In this document: positions 1-8,683 of the stretch, one piece after another
Layout of the letters: each line of letters starts with the position of its first letter
Numbering within the stretch: the first letter of the stretch is position 1
Notes under the pieces: model-generated
What the model was told of the DNA's origin: nothing
Databases searched by the model: none
What the model saw: only the letters and a program-made list of their open reading frames with translations
From: Branchiostoma floridae
Taxonomy: Eukaryota; Chordata; Leptocardii; Amphioxiformes; Branchiostomatidae
Length of the DNA stretch: 39,507 nucleotides
Reading direction: 5' to 3'
Assembly (NCBI RefSeq): GCF_000003815.2
Contig: NC_049988.1
Span: 22,993,888 to 23,033,394, forward strand
Made by a program: the position numbers and the translations under genes

Positions 1-210
1 AAAAGCTTTCACAAAATGTAGCCTTACGAGTAAAGCATTTTCGGGGTTAAAACGGACAGGAAAAGTAAAATATTAGGTATTTAGCATGATCGTAAAGTTG
101 CTGGATATTCTGAAATAATGTGTGTATTTGTTCCTATGATGTTTCAGTATATCTTAAGTTTATGCAACCTTTCCGAGGCGTAATAGCCCCGAACGCGCTC
201 AGAAAATATG

Positions 211-573
211 AAATATTCGGAACGTGTTTTGTCTCCAAAGAGTCCTAGAACGTTCCATTACTTGAAATCCGGATATGCGACATGATTATATGGTCCCATT
301 CTTGACTCCTGAAATTATCCGGATTAATACGAAATATTCGGAACGTGATTTGTATCCAAAGAGTCCGAACACGTTCCATTACTGGAAATCCGGATATGAG
401 ACGTAATTATTTGGTCCCGTTCCGGACTTCTGAAATTATCCAGATATATACGAAATATTCGGAACGTGGTTTGTCTCCAAAGAGTCCGAAAACGTTGCAT
501 TACTGGAAATCCGGATATGAGGCAGGAATTAAATGGTCCCGTTCCGGACTCCTGAAATTTTCCGAAAACGCAG
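211..573. repeat. Tandem repeat, three copies of about 121 bp
   Basis: The motif AAATATTCGGAACGTG starts at 211, 332 and 453, giving a period of 121 bp. Each unit continues with a CAAAGAGTCC block, an ACGTT.CATTACT block and an AATCCGGATATG block. The copies differ by scattered substitutions and the third decays after about 560. Short open frames across it only follow the repeat and show no protein features. Confidence 0.85.
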
Positions 574-1480
574 GGGAGTCATGTCAGATTTCGTCCGGAT
601 ATTGTCCGGATATATCCAGAAACGGTCCCTATCCGGATGTATACAAACATTGAAACGTCCGGAAATGACACCCTTTCGCACAGTGAACCAGTTTGCAGGG
701 CGTCTGTTTCGGGACAAGTAAAGAAGGAGCCTTGGACCCGTTTCAACACACGGATTATCGGCGTGGCTTTGCCGCAAATGGATTCCAACGGAACTACAGG
801 ACGGAACGGACATAACCATAGGACACTCACGGCTTGCCGGAAACGGAGTACGTATGTTGGAGAGTCTTCAACGGGGCACAACTCAGGGTGAATTCAAGAC
901 TGTGTCGTCTTGATCAGCATAAGCTGGCGGAGACATGGAGAGCACGGCCTGTTCATCACAAAATAGTACCCGTCTTCGGGAATCTCAGCGGATTTTTCCT
1001 AATGTGATGGCCAGATGGAACTATGTTGCTTGAAATGACGTCTTTCCAGGCGTATCGCCCGACACTGGACTCCGAATTGTGGACTTAAATGTAGCGGAGA
1101 TTCGTGCATGGATGTTGTACACCGATTGTTCCCTCGGTCGACCAATCCAAGTCCACAATTAGAATCACAAGATAGTTTAGACGGCGAAGCCATAGATACC
1201 GGTGTAGGTATGATTCACACCAAATAAGACACGCATACCCGATGCAAAAGTTCCAATTTAAGCCACACAAAACACATAAAGCCTACCTAAAGATGCGGAA
1301 AGGTTTAAACTTACGCCGCCTTTACTAAAAATAAATGACAACTATAGTCCAAGGAAAGATCACGGAAAGCGTTCGGATAAGTACGTTTCTGCACTTCTTC
1401 ACGTGCCTTTCAGGGTGTGTAAACGACACATAAACGTGGGGAAATCGTGACGGAAATCGACTGTAAATGTGGTCAAAAGA
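574..1480. other. Non-coding stretch, no recognised feature
   Basis: I see no convincing coding potential, RNA gene or known element here. The short open frames on both strands have no family resemblance and overlap one another. Confidence 0.5.
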
Positions 1481-1510
1481 TCACGGAAAGGTCTTAAGAA
1501 ACGCGTGCTT

Positions 1511-1821
1511 TCCGCCCGTATAGGTTACGAAAAACTGTCATTAACGACGCCTTTAAGCGTCTAATAGTTGCGGAAAGGCACGTGAAGGAGTGCCGAAACG
1601 TACATATAAGTGCATNNNNNNNNNNNNNNNNNNNNNNNNNNNNNNNNNNNNNNNNNNNNNNNNNNNNNNNNNNNNNNNNNNNNNNNNNNNNNNNNNNNNN
1701 NNNNNNNNNNNNNNNTCCGCCCATATAGGTTACGAAAAACTGTCATTAACGACGCCTTTAAGCGTCTAATAGTTGCGGAAAGGCACGTGAAGGAGTGCCG
1801 AAACGCACATTTAAGTGCCAA
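1511..1821. repeat. Direct repeat of about 105 bp flanking an assembly gap
   Basis: Sequence 1511-1615 (TCCGCCCGTATAGGTTACG onward) is repeated almost exactly at 1716-1821. The run of N between them (1616-1715) is exactly 100 bases, a common placeholder size. The gap probably hides further tandem copies or a collapsed array, so the true distance is unknown. Confidence 0.8.
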
Positions 1822-1941
1822 TGTAAAGGTAACATTAAAGGGAACCTTTACGTTCACGGATAGATGTCGTTAAGTTGCGGAAAGGGTGCAGAAACACCGC
1901 GTTTACGTTGAGTTTAAGCTTGCTTAAATACCAGATTTCGT

Positions 1942-2127
1942 GCTGTGAGTGGTGGTCAGTTGGGATATTTCCTAAAACATACGTAAGAATACTAAACCTT
2001 AGAATTACTTGTGGGAATACAAAGACACGTTCTTATTTGTTAGCCTCGCGAGTAAATTAACAAGGCAAACGGTGTTCAACCCTGCACTAGAGTGTTTACC
2101 TCTTTATTGATGAACGTCAGAGGGGCA
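1942..2127 (-). pseudogene. Relic of a lectin gene: stalk-exon edge, intron and transmembrane-exon end
   Basis: Read on the minus strand, this matches intron 2 of L1 and L2 and its flanks. It includes the last codons of the transmembrane exon (FINKE followed by a GTAAAC donor), the whole short intron, and the stalk-exon acceptor with its ATATCCCAACTG start. Homology stops abruptly near 2127, inside the transmembrane exon, and ZNF-A 3' sequence begins at once. No other lectin exon is nearby, so this is a breakpoint remnant of a duplicated lectin gene and not a gene. Confidence 0.8.
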
Positions 2128-2155
2128 AATCACATTGATTCCACATGTGGAGTTT

Positions 2156-4054
2156 TCACCGGTGTGTTTGACGATGCCTTTTCAATGTGGATTTGTCTGC
2201 TGCAGAATAGTCACACTGGTCACACTTGTAGGGTTTGTCACCGGTATGGGTTCTCATATGTTGGAATAAGGAATATTTCTGAGCTGTCCTGTATCCACAT
2301 TCATCACACAAGTAAGGTTTCTCACCAGTGTGTTTGGCAATATGTTGGTCCAAATGGGACTTTCGTGCAGCAGAATAGTCACACTGGTCACACTTGTAGG
2401 GTTTCTCACCGGTATGAGTTCTCATATGTTGGGATAAGGCAGATTTCTGAGCTGCCCTGTACCCACACTCGCCGCACATGTAGGGTTTCTCACCGGTGTG
2501 TTTGGCTAGATGTTGGTCCAAACTGTATTTTCTTGCAGCAGAAAAGTCACACTGGTCACACTTGTAGGGTTTCTCACCGGTATGAGTTCTCATGTGTATG
2601 GATAAATGAGACTTCCGAGCGGTCTTGTACCCACACTCCCCACACATGTAAGGCTTATCACCAGTGTGTTTGATTAGATGACTGTCCAAGTTGGATTTTT
2701 GTGCAGCAGAATAATCACACTGATCACACTTGTAGGGTTTTTCTCCAGTATGAGTTCTCATATGTATGGATAAGTCAAACCTCCGAGTTGCTCTGTACCC
2801 ACACTCCCCACACATGTAGGGCTTTTCACCAGTGTGCCTTGCTACATGTTGGTCCAAACTGGATTTTAGTGCAGCAGAATAGCCACACTGGTCACACTTG
2901 TAGGGTTTATCACCGGTATGAGTCCTCATATGTTTCGCCAAGTCAGACTTCTGAGCTGCCCTGTACCCACACTCCCCACACATGTAGGGTTTGTCACCGG
3001 TGTGCTTTGCTAAATGTCGGTCCAAATCGCATTTCTTGGCTGCAGAATAGTCACACTGGTAACACTTGTAAGGTTTTTCACTTGTATGGGTTCTTATATG
3101 TTCGGATAAATGAGACTTCTTTGCTGTCCTGTACCCACACTCCCCACACATGTAGGGTTTGTCACCAGTGTGCTTTGCTAAATGTCGGTCCAAATCGCAT
3201 TTCTTGGCTGCAGAATAGTCACACTGGTCACACTTGTAAGGTTTTTCACCTGTATGGGTTCTTATATGTTCGAATAAATGAGACTTCTTTGCTGTCCTAT
3301 ACCCACACTCCCCACACATGTAGGGCTTATCACCTGTGTGTTTGGCTAGATGTTGATCCAAAGTGGATTTTCGTGCAGCAGAATAGTCACACTGGTCACA
3401 CTTGTAGGGTTTTTCACCGGTATGAGTTCTCATATGCATGAATAAGGCATATTTCTGAGCTGTCCTGTACCCACACTCACCGCACATGTAGGGCTTATCA
3501 CCAGTGTGTTTGGCAACATGTTGGTCCAAACTGTATTTTCGTGCCGTAGAGAAGTCACACTGGTCACACTTGTGGGGCTTTTCACCGGTATGAGTTCTTA
3601 TGTGTTCGGCTAAGTGAGACTTGTAAGCTGTCCTGTACCCACACTCCCTGCACATGTAGGGTTTCTGACCAGTGTGCTTGGCTTGATGTTGGTCCAAACT
3701 GGATTTTCGTGCAGCAGAATAGTCACATTGGTCACAATTGTAGCGTTTTTCTCCAGTATGAGTTCTCATATGTTGGTTGTGAGTTGTCCTGTACCCACAC
3801 TCCCCATACATGTAGGGTTTCTCACCAGTGTTTGCTTCTGGTTGACTGACCGCACTGGTTCTGGTCGCTGTTGGCTGTTCTTCGGTTTTACCTGCATCCC
3901 AGTCACATAAATCTCCAGTAGGAGACCCATCACAGACGTTCTGGGGAACAGCGGTAGGAGACCCATCACATACATTCTGAGGAACAGCAGTAGGAGACCC
4001 ATCACAGACGTTCTGGGGAACAGCAGTAGGAGACCCCTCACCTGCCTCTGCCAT
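2156..4054 (-). CDS. ZNF-A: C2H2 zinc-finger protein with about 20 tandem fingers
   Basis: A predicted nuclear DNA-binding protein encoded by one long coding exon. The ATG at 4052-4054 begins MAEAGEG and lies 7 nt after a splice acceptor (CCATTAG/G), a context shared by most of the paralogues, so an in-frame upstream extension is intronic. A leader of about 75 residues contains three copies of the 12-residue unit CDGSPTAVPQNV. Then come about 20 CX2C-X12-HX3H fingers joined by TGEKP or TGDKP linkers. Two finger types alternate strictly: 'YMCGECGYR..' ending HMRTH and 'YKCDQCDYSAA' ending HLAKH, so the repeat unit is 56 residues (168 bp). Finger 1 is degenerate (first Cys is Tyr, and it is shortened). 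The usual finger Phe is replaced by the Tyr of the GYR/DYS motif. No KRAB, BTB or SCAN domain is seen. The reading frame is intact through the last finger to the TGA at 2156. DNA targets are unknown. Confidence 0.9.
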   Translation of the reverse strand: MAEAGEGSPTAVPQNVCDGSPTAVPQNVCDGSPTAVPQNVCDGSPTGDLCDWDAGKTEEQPTATRTSAVSQPEANTGEKPYMYGECGYRTTHNQHMRTHTGEKRYNCDQCDYSAARKSSLDQHQAKHTGQKPYMCRECGYRTAYKSHLAEHIRTHTGEKPHKCDQCDFSTARKYSLDQHVAKHTGDKPYMCGECGYRTAQKYALFMHMRTHTGEKPYKCDQCDYSAARKSTLDQHLAKHTGDKPYMCGECGYRTAKKSHLFEHIRTHTGEKPYKCDQCDYSAAKKCDLDRHLAKHTGDKPYMCGECGYRTAKKSHLSEHIRTHTSEKPYKCYQCDYSAAKKCDLDRHLAKHTGDKPYMCGECGYRAAQKSDLAKHMRTHTGDKPYKCDQCGYSAALKSSLDQHVARHTGEKPYMCGECGYRATRRFDLSIHMRTHTGEKPYKCDQCDYSAAQKSNLDSHLIKHTGDKPYMCGECGYKTARKSHLSIHMRTHTGEKPYKCDQCDFSAARKYSLDQHLAKHTGEKPYMCGECGYRAAQKSALSQHMRTHTGEKPYKCDQCDYSAARKSHLDQHIAKHTGEKPYLCDECGYRTAQKYSLFQHMRTHTGDKPYKCDQCDYSAADKSTLKRHRQTHR

Positions 4055-4275
4055 GTCAAACCTAATGGAATAGAAAATATTAGAAAAGAAGAAATACGTC
4101 AATTAAAACTAGATAGATAAAGTTAAATATAAAGAACAGGTAATGTCACATGATCTAGCCTGACAAGCTATTTCAGATTAGGTGTTGTTTTCTTTTTTTG
4201 GAGGGGAAGGGGGTGTTTTTGCAATTACAAAATACAATTATATTACTAACCATGTTCACTATACAGAGATAAAAT

Positions 4276-4288
4276 GACACAATAAGTA
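4276..4288. repeat. Target-site duplication of the Penelope-like element (left copy)
   Basis: The 13-mer GACACAATAAGTA occurs here and again at 5977-5989, immediately outside the two ends of the Penelope-like element. Joining the flanks across one copy restores sequence (AATTTATTCCCAAGGA) resembling the matching intron position in ZNF-B. This fixes the element boundaries. Confidence 0.85.
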
Positions 4289-4332
4289 CGCCAAAAATAG
4301 TTACTCAAGCAACTGGATATGGTTTTGAAACG

Positions 4333-4374
4333 GTCAGACGTTTCGGAAAGAATCCACTTTCCTTCGTCAGTGAC
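4333..4374 (-). ncRNA. Minimal hammerhead ribozyme-like motif in the 3' flank of the Penelope-like element
   Basis: On the element's sense strand the order is: GTCA (stem I), CTGACGA (core box), an extra A, GGAAAG, loop TGGATT, CTTTCC (perfect 6-bp stem II), GAA (core), ACGT (stem III), C (predicted cleavage position), TGAC (pairs with GTCA). Stem III is only the self-complementary ACGT, which can pair between two molecules but not fold alone. This matches the minimalist, dimer-type hammerheads described in Penelope-like elements. The extra A before stem II departs from the canonical CUGANGA-stem II junction. Cleavage activity is not shown by sequence. Confidence 0.75.
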
Positions 4375-4571
4375 ACTGAAGTGATCTGCAAGTCTTTTAT
4401 ACTCTAACTATGAATGAAGACAATTTCAGATGTCCAATAGGAAAGGTTGTAAGACAATTCAGACTGAAGACAATTTGGATTCCAAAGAAAGCAAAGCTAA
4501 GCCAAAGTCAAGCTGAAGACAATTTGGATTTCAAAGGATATCAAGGCTAAGACACAGTTAATGCAAATGAG

Positions 4572-5849
4572 TCAATTAGCTCCTGTTGTTTTAGTTGCAG
4601 GAGCTAAAAGTTTTGTTGGCGGGGGGGGGGGTGCTATGTCCCAAGTGCCGGAAAGTTCCATACGTAGCCCCCCTTTTCTGTTGAGGGTGGGATTGTATAT
4701 TCTCTCATATATGGCCTCTCTAACTCCCCGTTCAAACCAGCGGGCTTCGCGGTCTAGGATGTCGGTAGATTGGAGGTTGAAGGAATGTCCTTGGTTGTGT
4801 TGTAGGTGGTTGAAAATAGCAGAAGAGTTGCCGTTGGCCTTCGGTTTGCAATGTTCTTGGTATCTTGCTTTTAGTGGACGACTAGTCTCACCAATGTATG
4901 TGTTGTTACAGTTGGGTTCCTCGCATTTGAGTCTGTAGATTACATTGGCCTTAGTACCTTTCTGTGGTTTGTCTTTTGGATGTACCAGTTTGTGTCGGAG
5001 GGTTGAGTGAGGTTTGAAGTTAGTGGCGATGTTGAAGTTTTGGAAGATCCGTCTGAGTTTTTCCGAAACTCCTTGGACATAGGGGATGGTAATGTTGGCT
5101 TTCTTTCTGTCGGTCAATGGTTTGCACTTGGCTGTTTTCTTTGAGTGGTCCGAGGGTTTGAGGGCTTTGTTGAAGGTCCAGTTTTGGTAGCCACATTTGT
5201 TCAATGCACTTCGGAGGTGTTTGTGTTCCTCTGTTTTGGCTTTGCCAGAGGAAACAATGCTGTCTGCCCGGTGATACAAGGTTTTAATCACTGCCAGTTT
5301 GTGTTCCAAAGGGTGGTGAGAGTCAAAGGCCAGATATTGGTCAGTGTGCGTCGGTTTCCTGTACACTTCGAACTGAAGGCTGCCGTCCTTCTCTATGATA
5401 GTTTTGGTATCTAGGAATGGGAGCATGTTGTCATGACTTGCCTCCTGTGTGAACTTGATGTTCTTATCTACTTGGTTGATGTGGTCAAAGAACTCATCAG
5501 CTACTCTCTGTTTTAGCTTGCAATAAGTGTCATCTACATAGCGGAACCAGTTGAGTGGGGGAGTGTCCTTGAAAGTACTGATAGCCTTCACTTCAAACTT
5601 TTCCATGTAGAGGTTTACAACAATGGGTGACACTGGTGATCCCATAGCACAGCCGTGCAGTTGTTGGTAGAACTGTCCTTTGAAAGAAAAATACGTACAC
5701 CCTAGGCAAAGGTCTAGCAGTTTGCACAGTTGGTCTGGAGATAGCTTGGTTCTGTCTGTTAGTGTGTTGTCAGCCTCCAGGGCTTCCTTGACTACCGAGA
5801 CTGCGTCTTTTATAGTTAGAGTATAAAAGACCTGTTTCTTGCAGATCAC
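4572..5849 (-). pseudogene. Penelope-like reverse transcriptase/GIY-YIG endonuclease, N-terminally truncated
   Basis: An open frame of 425 codons counted from a GTG. No ATG begins it, and the frame runs on upstream into the inverted flank, so this is a truncated gene. In order it shows: sequence after reverse-transcriptase motif A (DAVSVVKEAL), motif B (HGCAMGSPVSPIVVNLYME), the catalytic box RYVDDTY, LPFLDTK, and the family block VYRKPTHTDQYLAF. Then come CEEPNC, the endonuclease core (VIYRLKC, TYIGETSRPLKARYQEH) and the late catalytic-region YERIYNP. The GIY triad reads VIY, while YIG, the Arg and the Glu region are kept. Motif A, with its catalytic Asp, and everything before it are missing, so polymerase function is lost. 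A poly-Pro stretch near the C-terminus is a G-run at 4621-4631. Confidence 0.9.
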
Positions 5850-5855
5850 TTCAGT

Positions 5856-5897
5856 GTCACTGACGAAGGAAAGTGGATTCTTTCCGAAACGTCTGAC
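5856..5897 (+). ncRNA. Second hammerhead-like motif, antisense to the element, in the inverted 5' flank
   Basis: This is the same 42-nt motif as in the 3' flank but on the plus strand: GTCA, CTGACGA at 5860-5866, stem II GGAAAG/CTTTCC around TGGATT, GAA, ACGT, C at 5893, TGAC. Because the flanks are inverted, this copy is transcribed as a hammerhead only from the plus strand, while the element's own transcript carries its complement. A single minus-strand transcript would therefore hold a motif and its complement, which could form a long duplex. Confidence 0.7.
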
Positions 5898-5976
5898 CGT
5901 TTCAAAACCATATCCAGTTGCTTGAGTAACTATTTTTGGCGTATCTTATTACCTGGATGTCTAACCTACATCGACG

Positions 5977-5989
5977 GACACAATAAGTA
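5977..5989. repeat. Target-site duplication of the Penelope-like element (right copy)
   Basis: GACACAATAAGTA, identical to 4276-4288. It follows a short unique 5' tail of the element (CCTGGATGTCTAACC region) that lies outside the inverted repeat. Confidence 0.85.
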
Positions 5990-6566
5990 ATTTATTCCCA
6001 AGGAGTGATTAGTTGTTTTTTTTCGGTCATTTAAATAATAGCTCGAAGCTTTTTGTGATTGGCTTCAGCTCATAGCATAAAACCTATTATAAAAGATCTA
6101 CCCGTTTTACAACTTAGACTCGTCCAATGACCTAAATGACCCCAGCGGCATTTTGAGTAGATTTATCGGTCGCCTGTCGGCTAGACTAGCCGTTTTAAAC
6201 AAGATCTGTTTAGTCTTACACAAACACATTCATAATCCAGCCCCTCGAGCTTTGTCCTGATACTTGCTACATGTAACCGAGCACCACAGGGTGTCTGCTA
6301 CACCTCCAGTAACCATGGTGACAGCGGTCTGGCCAGCTCATTATTTGTTTGGAGAAGAAGAAGTAGAAGAAATGGAGCAAAAACAATGTTTTCCTTTGTT
6401 TCCGTGAGGGTAAAGATGCCCCTCTCCCCAACCCCATTTCCGAAATTTTCGTCATCCCGAAAAGTCTTTCATTTCTGTCAAATGTAGCCCACATACCATA
6501 TAAATGACCTCTACCCCCTATAGTTCATAATGATGCGGTCATGCTGTATGTATATCTCGTTCTTAT
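5990..6566 (-). other. ZNF-A intron 1, segment conserved among paralogues
   Basis: Non-coding, but conserved in the same position in all five ZNF genes (compare 9750-10320, 13260-13630, 25000-25500, 28200-28760). Shared blocks include GACCTAAATGACCCCAG, the CACCACAGGGTGTCTGCTA block, TAACCATGGTGACAGCGG-like sequence and a GATGCCCCCCTCCCC-like pyrimidine run. The conservation may reflect recent duplication, not constraint. Confidence 0.6.
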
Positions 6567-6720
6567 CTGCTTCCAGTGATGATTATTACCTCCGCACAAT
6601 CCTCCTGATCCTGCAAGCGTCTGTCTGGAGCAGCAAGGGGTGAAAGGTGACAGGCAATGTGGGGTGAAAGGTCATTTAATGCCTGATTATCTGCATTCAG
6701 TGCGGTGCGCGTTCCGCCTA
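6567..6720 (-). promoter_or_regulatory. ZNF-A non-coding exon 1 and proximal promoter
   Basis: On the minus strand this block ends in two possible donors: GCGGAG/GTAATA at 6590 and GAAGCAG/ATAAGA at 6567. Four paralogues have a consensus CAG/GTAAGA at the second site. Here the GT is AT, so the upstream GTAATA may be used instead. Two DR1-like sequences (GGGGTGAAAGGTGA at 6637-6650 and GGGGTGAAAGGTCA at 6661-6674) start 24 bp apart. The transcription start is not visible. Confidence 0.6.
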
Positions 6721-7239
6721 CACTTCAGAGTAGCTGCCCTTTTTATGCGATCTTTTTGAATTTTTCCTTCCGTTTCTTCCTTCCTTCTCACCGAGTTTCC
6801 ACATAGCACGGAAATAATCAGTGGTTAACGTGATCACATTTCAGACATGGTGTGCCTTGTATTGGTTAGTGATAACGCAATGTGTCCCGGTATGATGTGT
6901 TTCTTTACATGCAAACAAGCTTGATAATTCGGTACTAGGCTGTCTTATCAAGAGAAATAAATTATTTTAATGATAATATCACTAGCATTAGTACAGCACA
7001 ATTATCAAAAAGAACCATGTTGAGTGAGGTACTACTGGACAAATGAATGTGGCCGGATATGCAGCGCTATAGGAAGGAATAATGTTTGCGATCAATTAAT
7101 AAAAATTATAGGGTGAAATTTGTATCACTTCAGTTGTCACACGGACCGGTTTATGGTCTTGAAAAAATGAAACGTTGAATAAGTGCCATAGTGTTTTATT
7201 AATTGTCTTTTTATAGATTATTTTTTCATGTCCAAATGC

Positions 7240-8345
7240 TGTCAAGTGTGGGGATTACCTAAAGGTGCAATATAACCTTGGGCGCCAGGGGGAGCCGTTA
7301 GTTTTGTTGGAGTTTTGTAAATGCATATTTTGAAGAAAAACACACAAACTCTCAGTGGAAGAACAAGAACGAAGGACTTACGTGTGTCCGGGCTGCCTTG
7401 GTTAAGAGAAAGACGCCATGAGTGGAACACAGTTTTGGGTACAACATTTTAATGGTCAGTGTCAAAACGTTGGACATTTATTATATATAGAGCGGACTGA
7501 TCCTTACACTAACCGAAATCTTTCTCACCACAGTCACCCCTCAGTAAGACAGCCGGAGCCGCAGTTCCTGTTGGTAACTTTAATTTAGTGTGTCACACAT
7601 GCACAGATCAGTTTCACCAACATGGTTTCTTCAGTGATCCAGGCTCACATGAGCACAGTAGACCAGCTTGGTTGTTATGACATTAGGCGTTTTCCTCGTT
7701 TACTACAACAACAAAGAGTAGTCAGTCTACAGTTAAAACAATGAAGTTGCAAGTTTATTAGCGCGTGCATTTTGCCCGTGTTACCTGTTAAAGGAAACGT
7801 TTATTTAAGTACTGTAGTAGTAATAAATTTGACACTGCCAAACCACGTTTAGACTTCCCTATGTAAAAAAAAAAACACAAAAAAAACCTCAAGCTACGTG
7901 CAAAATATATGTGTATATTCTCTGCGATATATATGAGAACTGAAGCGTGTCTACAATTGCACAGTAATGCATCATGGCATTCACCATTTCTCATGTGTTA
8001 TTTTACTACTCAACAAACTTGTAAAACAACGTGTTGTTTTGAGCCCATTGCTTTATCCACATGTAAAACTGCAAGCATGCACACAATCCAAACAAAGACC
8101 TGGAGTAAGACATATGATTCTTAGCAAAGCTGAAATTTATGTGAAGAAAAAAAAATTCATGGATTTAATACGATCAAACCAGGAGCTTTAATACAATCAA
8201 AACAGGAGCTTTCTACTAAATGTTCAATAAGTAAAACCTATTGGCTACGTGCCAAAAATATAGGTACATTCTCTGCAATATATATGAGAAGTGATGCGTA
8301 TCTAAAATTGTACTGAGAACTGATTCATTGCATTTCCACCACATG
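7240..8345. repeat. Segmental-duplication spacer block, copy 1
   Basis: Non-coding block with paralogous copies at about 14330-15320, 17870-18790 and 29520-30720. Shared landmarks in order: GGGCGCCAG.GGGAGCCG, GAGTGGAACACAG.TTTGGGT, ACAACATTTTAATGGTCAGT, AGTTCCTGTTGGTAACTTTA, TTTACTACAACAACAAAGAG, AATGCATCATGGCATTCA. In other copies it sits at the 3' side of a lectin gene; here ZNF-B follows instead. Short open frames in it are not conserved between copies. Confidence 0.8.
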
Positions 8346-8438
8346 CATTCAAAGCGAACTATAAATTTCTATTGAAAGTGACGTGAAACGTGGCAAAGTG
8401 CATTGAGCTGGCTCCACATAGCTGGTAGGTTGGGCGCA

Positions 8439-8506
8439 GGGTTGTACTAATAGCTCCGTGGAGCTGGCTCGACGTAACTGGCTCCATGGAGCTATTAGTA
8501 CAACCC
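8439..8506. repeat. Near-perfect 68-bp palindrome (hairpin)
   Basis: The arm GGGTTGTACTAATAGCTCC (8439-8457) is the exact reverse complement of 8488-8506. Pairing continues inward for 7 more bases with one G-T pair, giving a stem of about 26 bp and a loop of about 16 nt. It lies just past the 3' end of the ZNF-B reading frame. It could be a small foldback element or an RNA hairpin in the ZNF-B 3' UTR. Confidence 0.85.
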
Positions 8507-8517
8507 CTATTGGTTCT

Positions 8518-8683
8518 TCACCGGTGGGTTTTAGAATGTTTGTCTAATGCAGCTTTCCTTCTTGCAGAATAGTCACATTGCCCACATTTGTAGGGGTTTT
8601 CACCTGTGTTCGTATTTATGTGTTGGGATAAGTGAGACTTGTGAGCTGCCCTGTACCCACACTCCCCGCACATGTAGGGCTTA
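8518..8683 (-). pseudogene. Frameshifted last two fingers of ZNF-B
   Basis: In the frame shifted from ZNF-B this segment encodes one complete YMCGECGYR-type finger and one YKCGQCDYS-type finger, then KTHR and a stop at 8518-8520, the normal end of this family. It is separated from ZNF-B by an apparent 7-bp insertion (a TTTACAA-like duplication at about 8700-8712). It is probably untranslated in this allele. Confidence 0.8.

Larger units (their letters stand above)
4289..5976 (-). mobile_element. Penelope-like retroelement, 5'-truncated, with inverted terminal repeats
   Basis: An insertion of about 1.69 kb in the first intron of ZNF-A, bounded by a 13-bp target-site duplication. Reading on the minus strand it has an inverted copy of its own 3' flank (about 5811-5941), a truncated reverse transcriptase joined to a GIY-YIG endonuclease, a 3' UTR, and the 3' flank (about 4287-4413). 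The two flanks are near-identical inverted repeats of about 125 bp, except that the 5' copy has 6 extra bases. Each flank carries a hammerhead-like motif. Penelope-like elements are known for GIY-YIG endonucleases, complex flanking repeats and hammerhead motifs. The coding part begins after reverse-transcriptase motif A, so this copy cannot be autonomous. Confidence 0.9.

Noticed and set aside
2092-3441. Plus-strand open frames of 193 and 246 codons with repeated CxH-rich motifs
   Set aside because: They are the antisense of the ZNF-A finger array. The repetition comes from the 168-bp unit; similar shadows occur opposite every zinc-finger gene.
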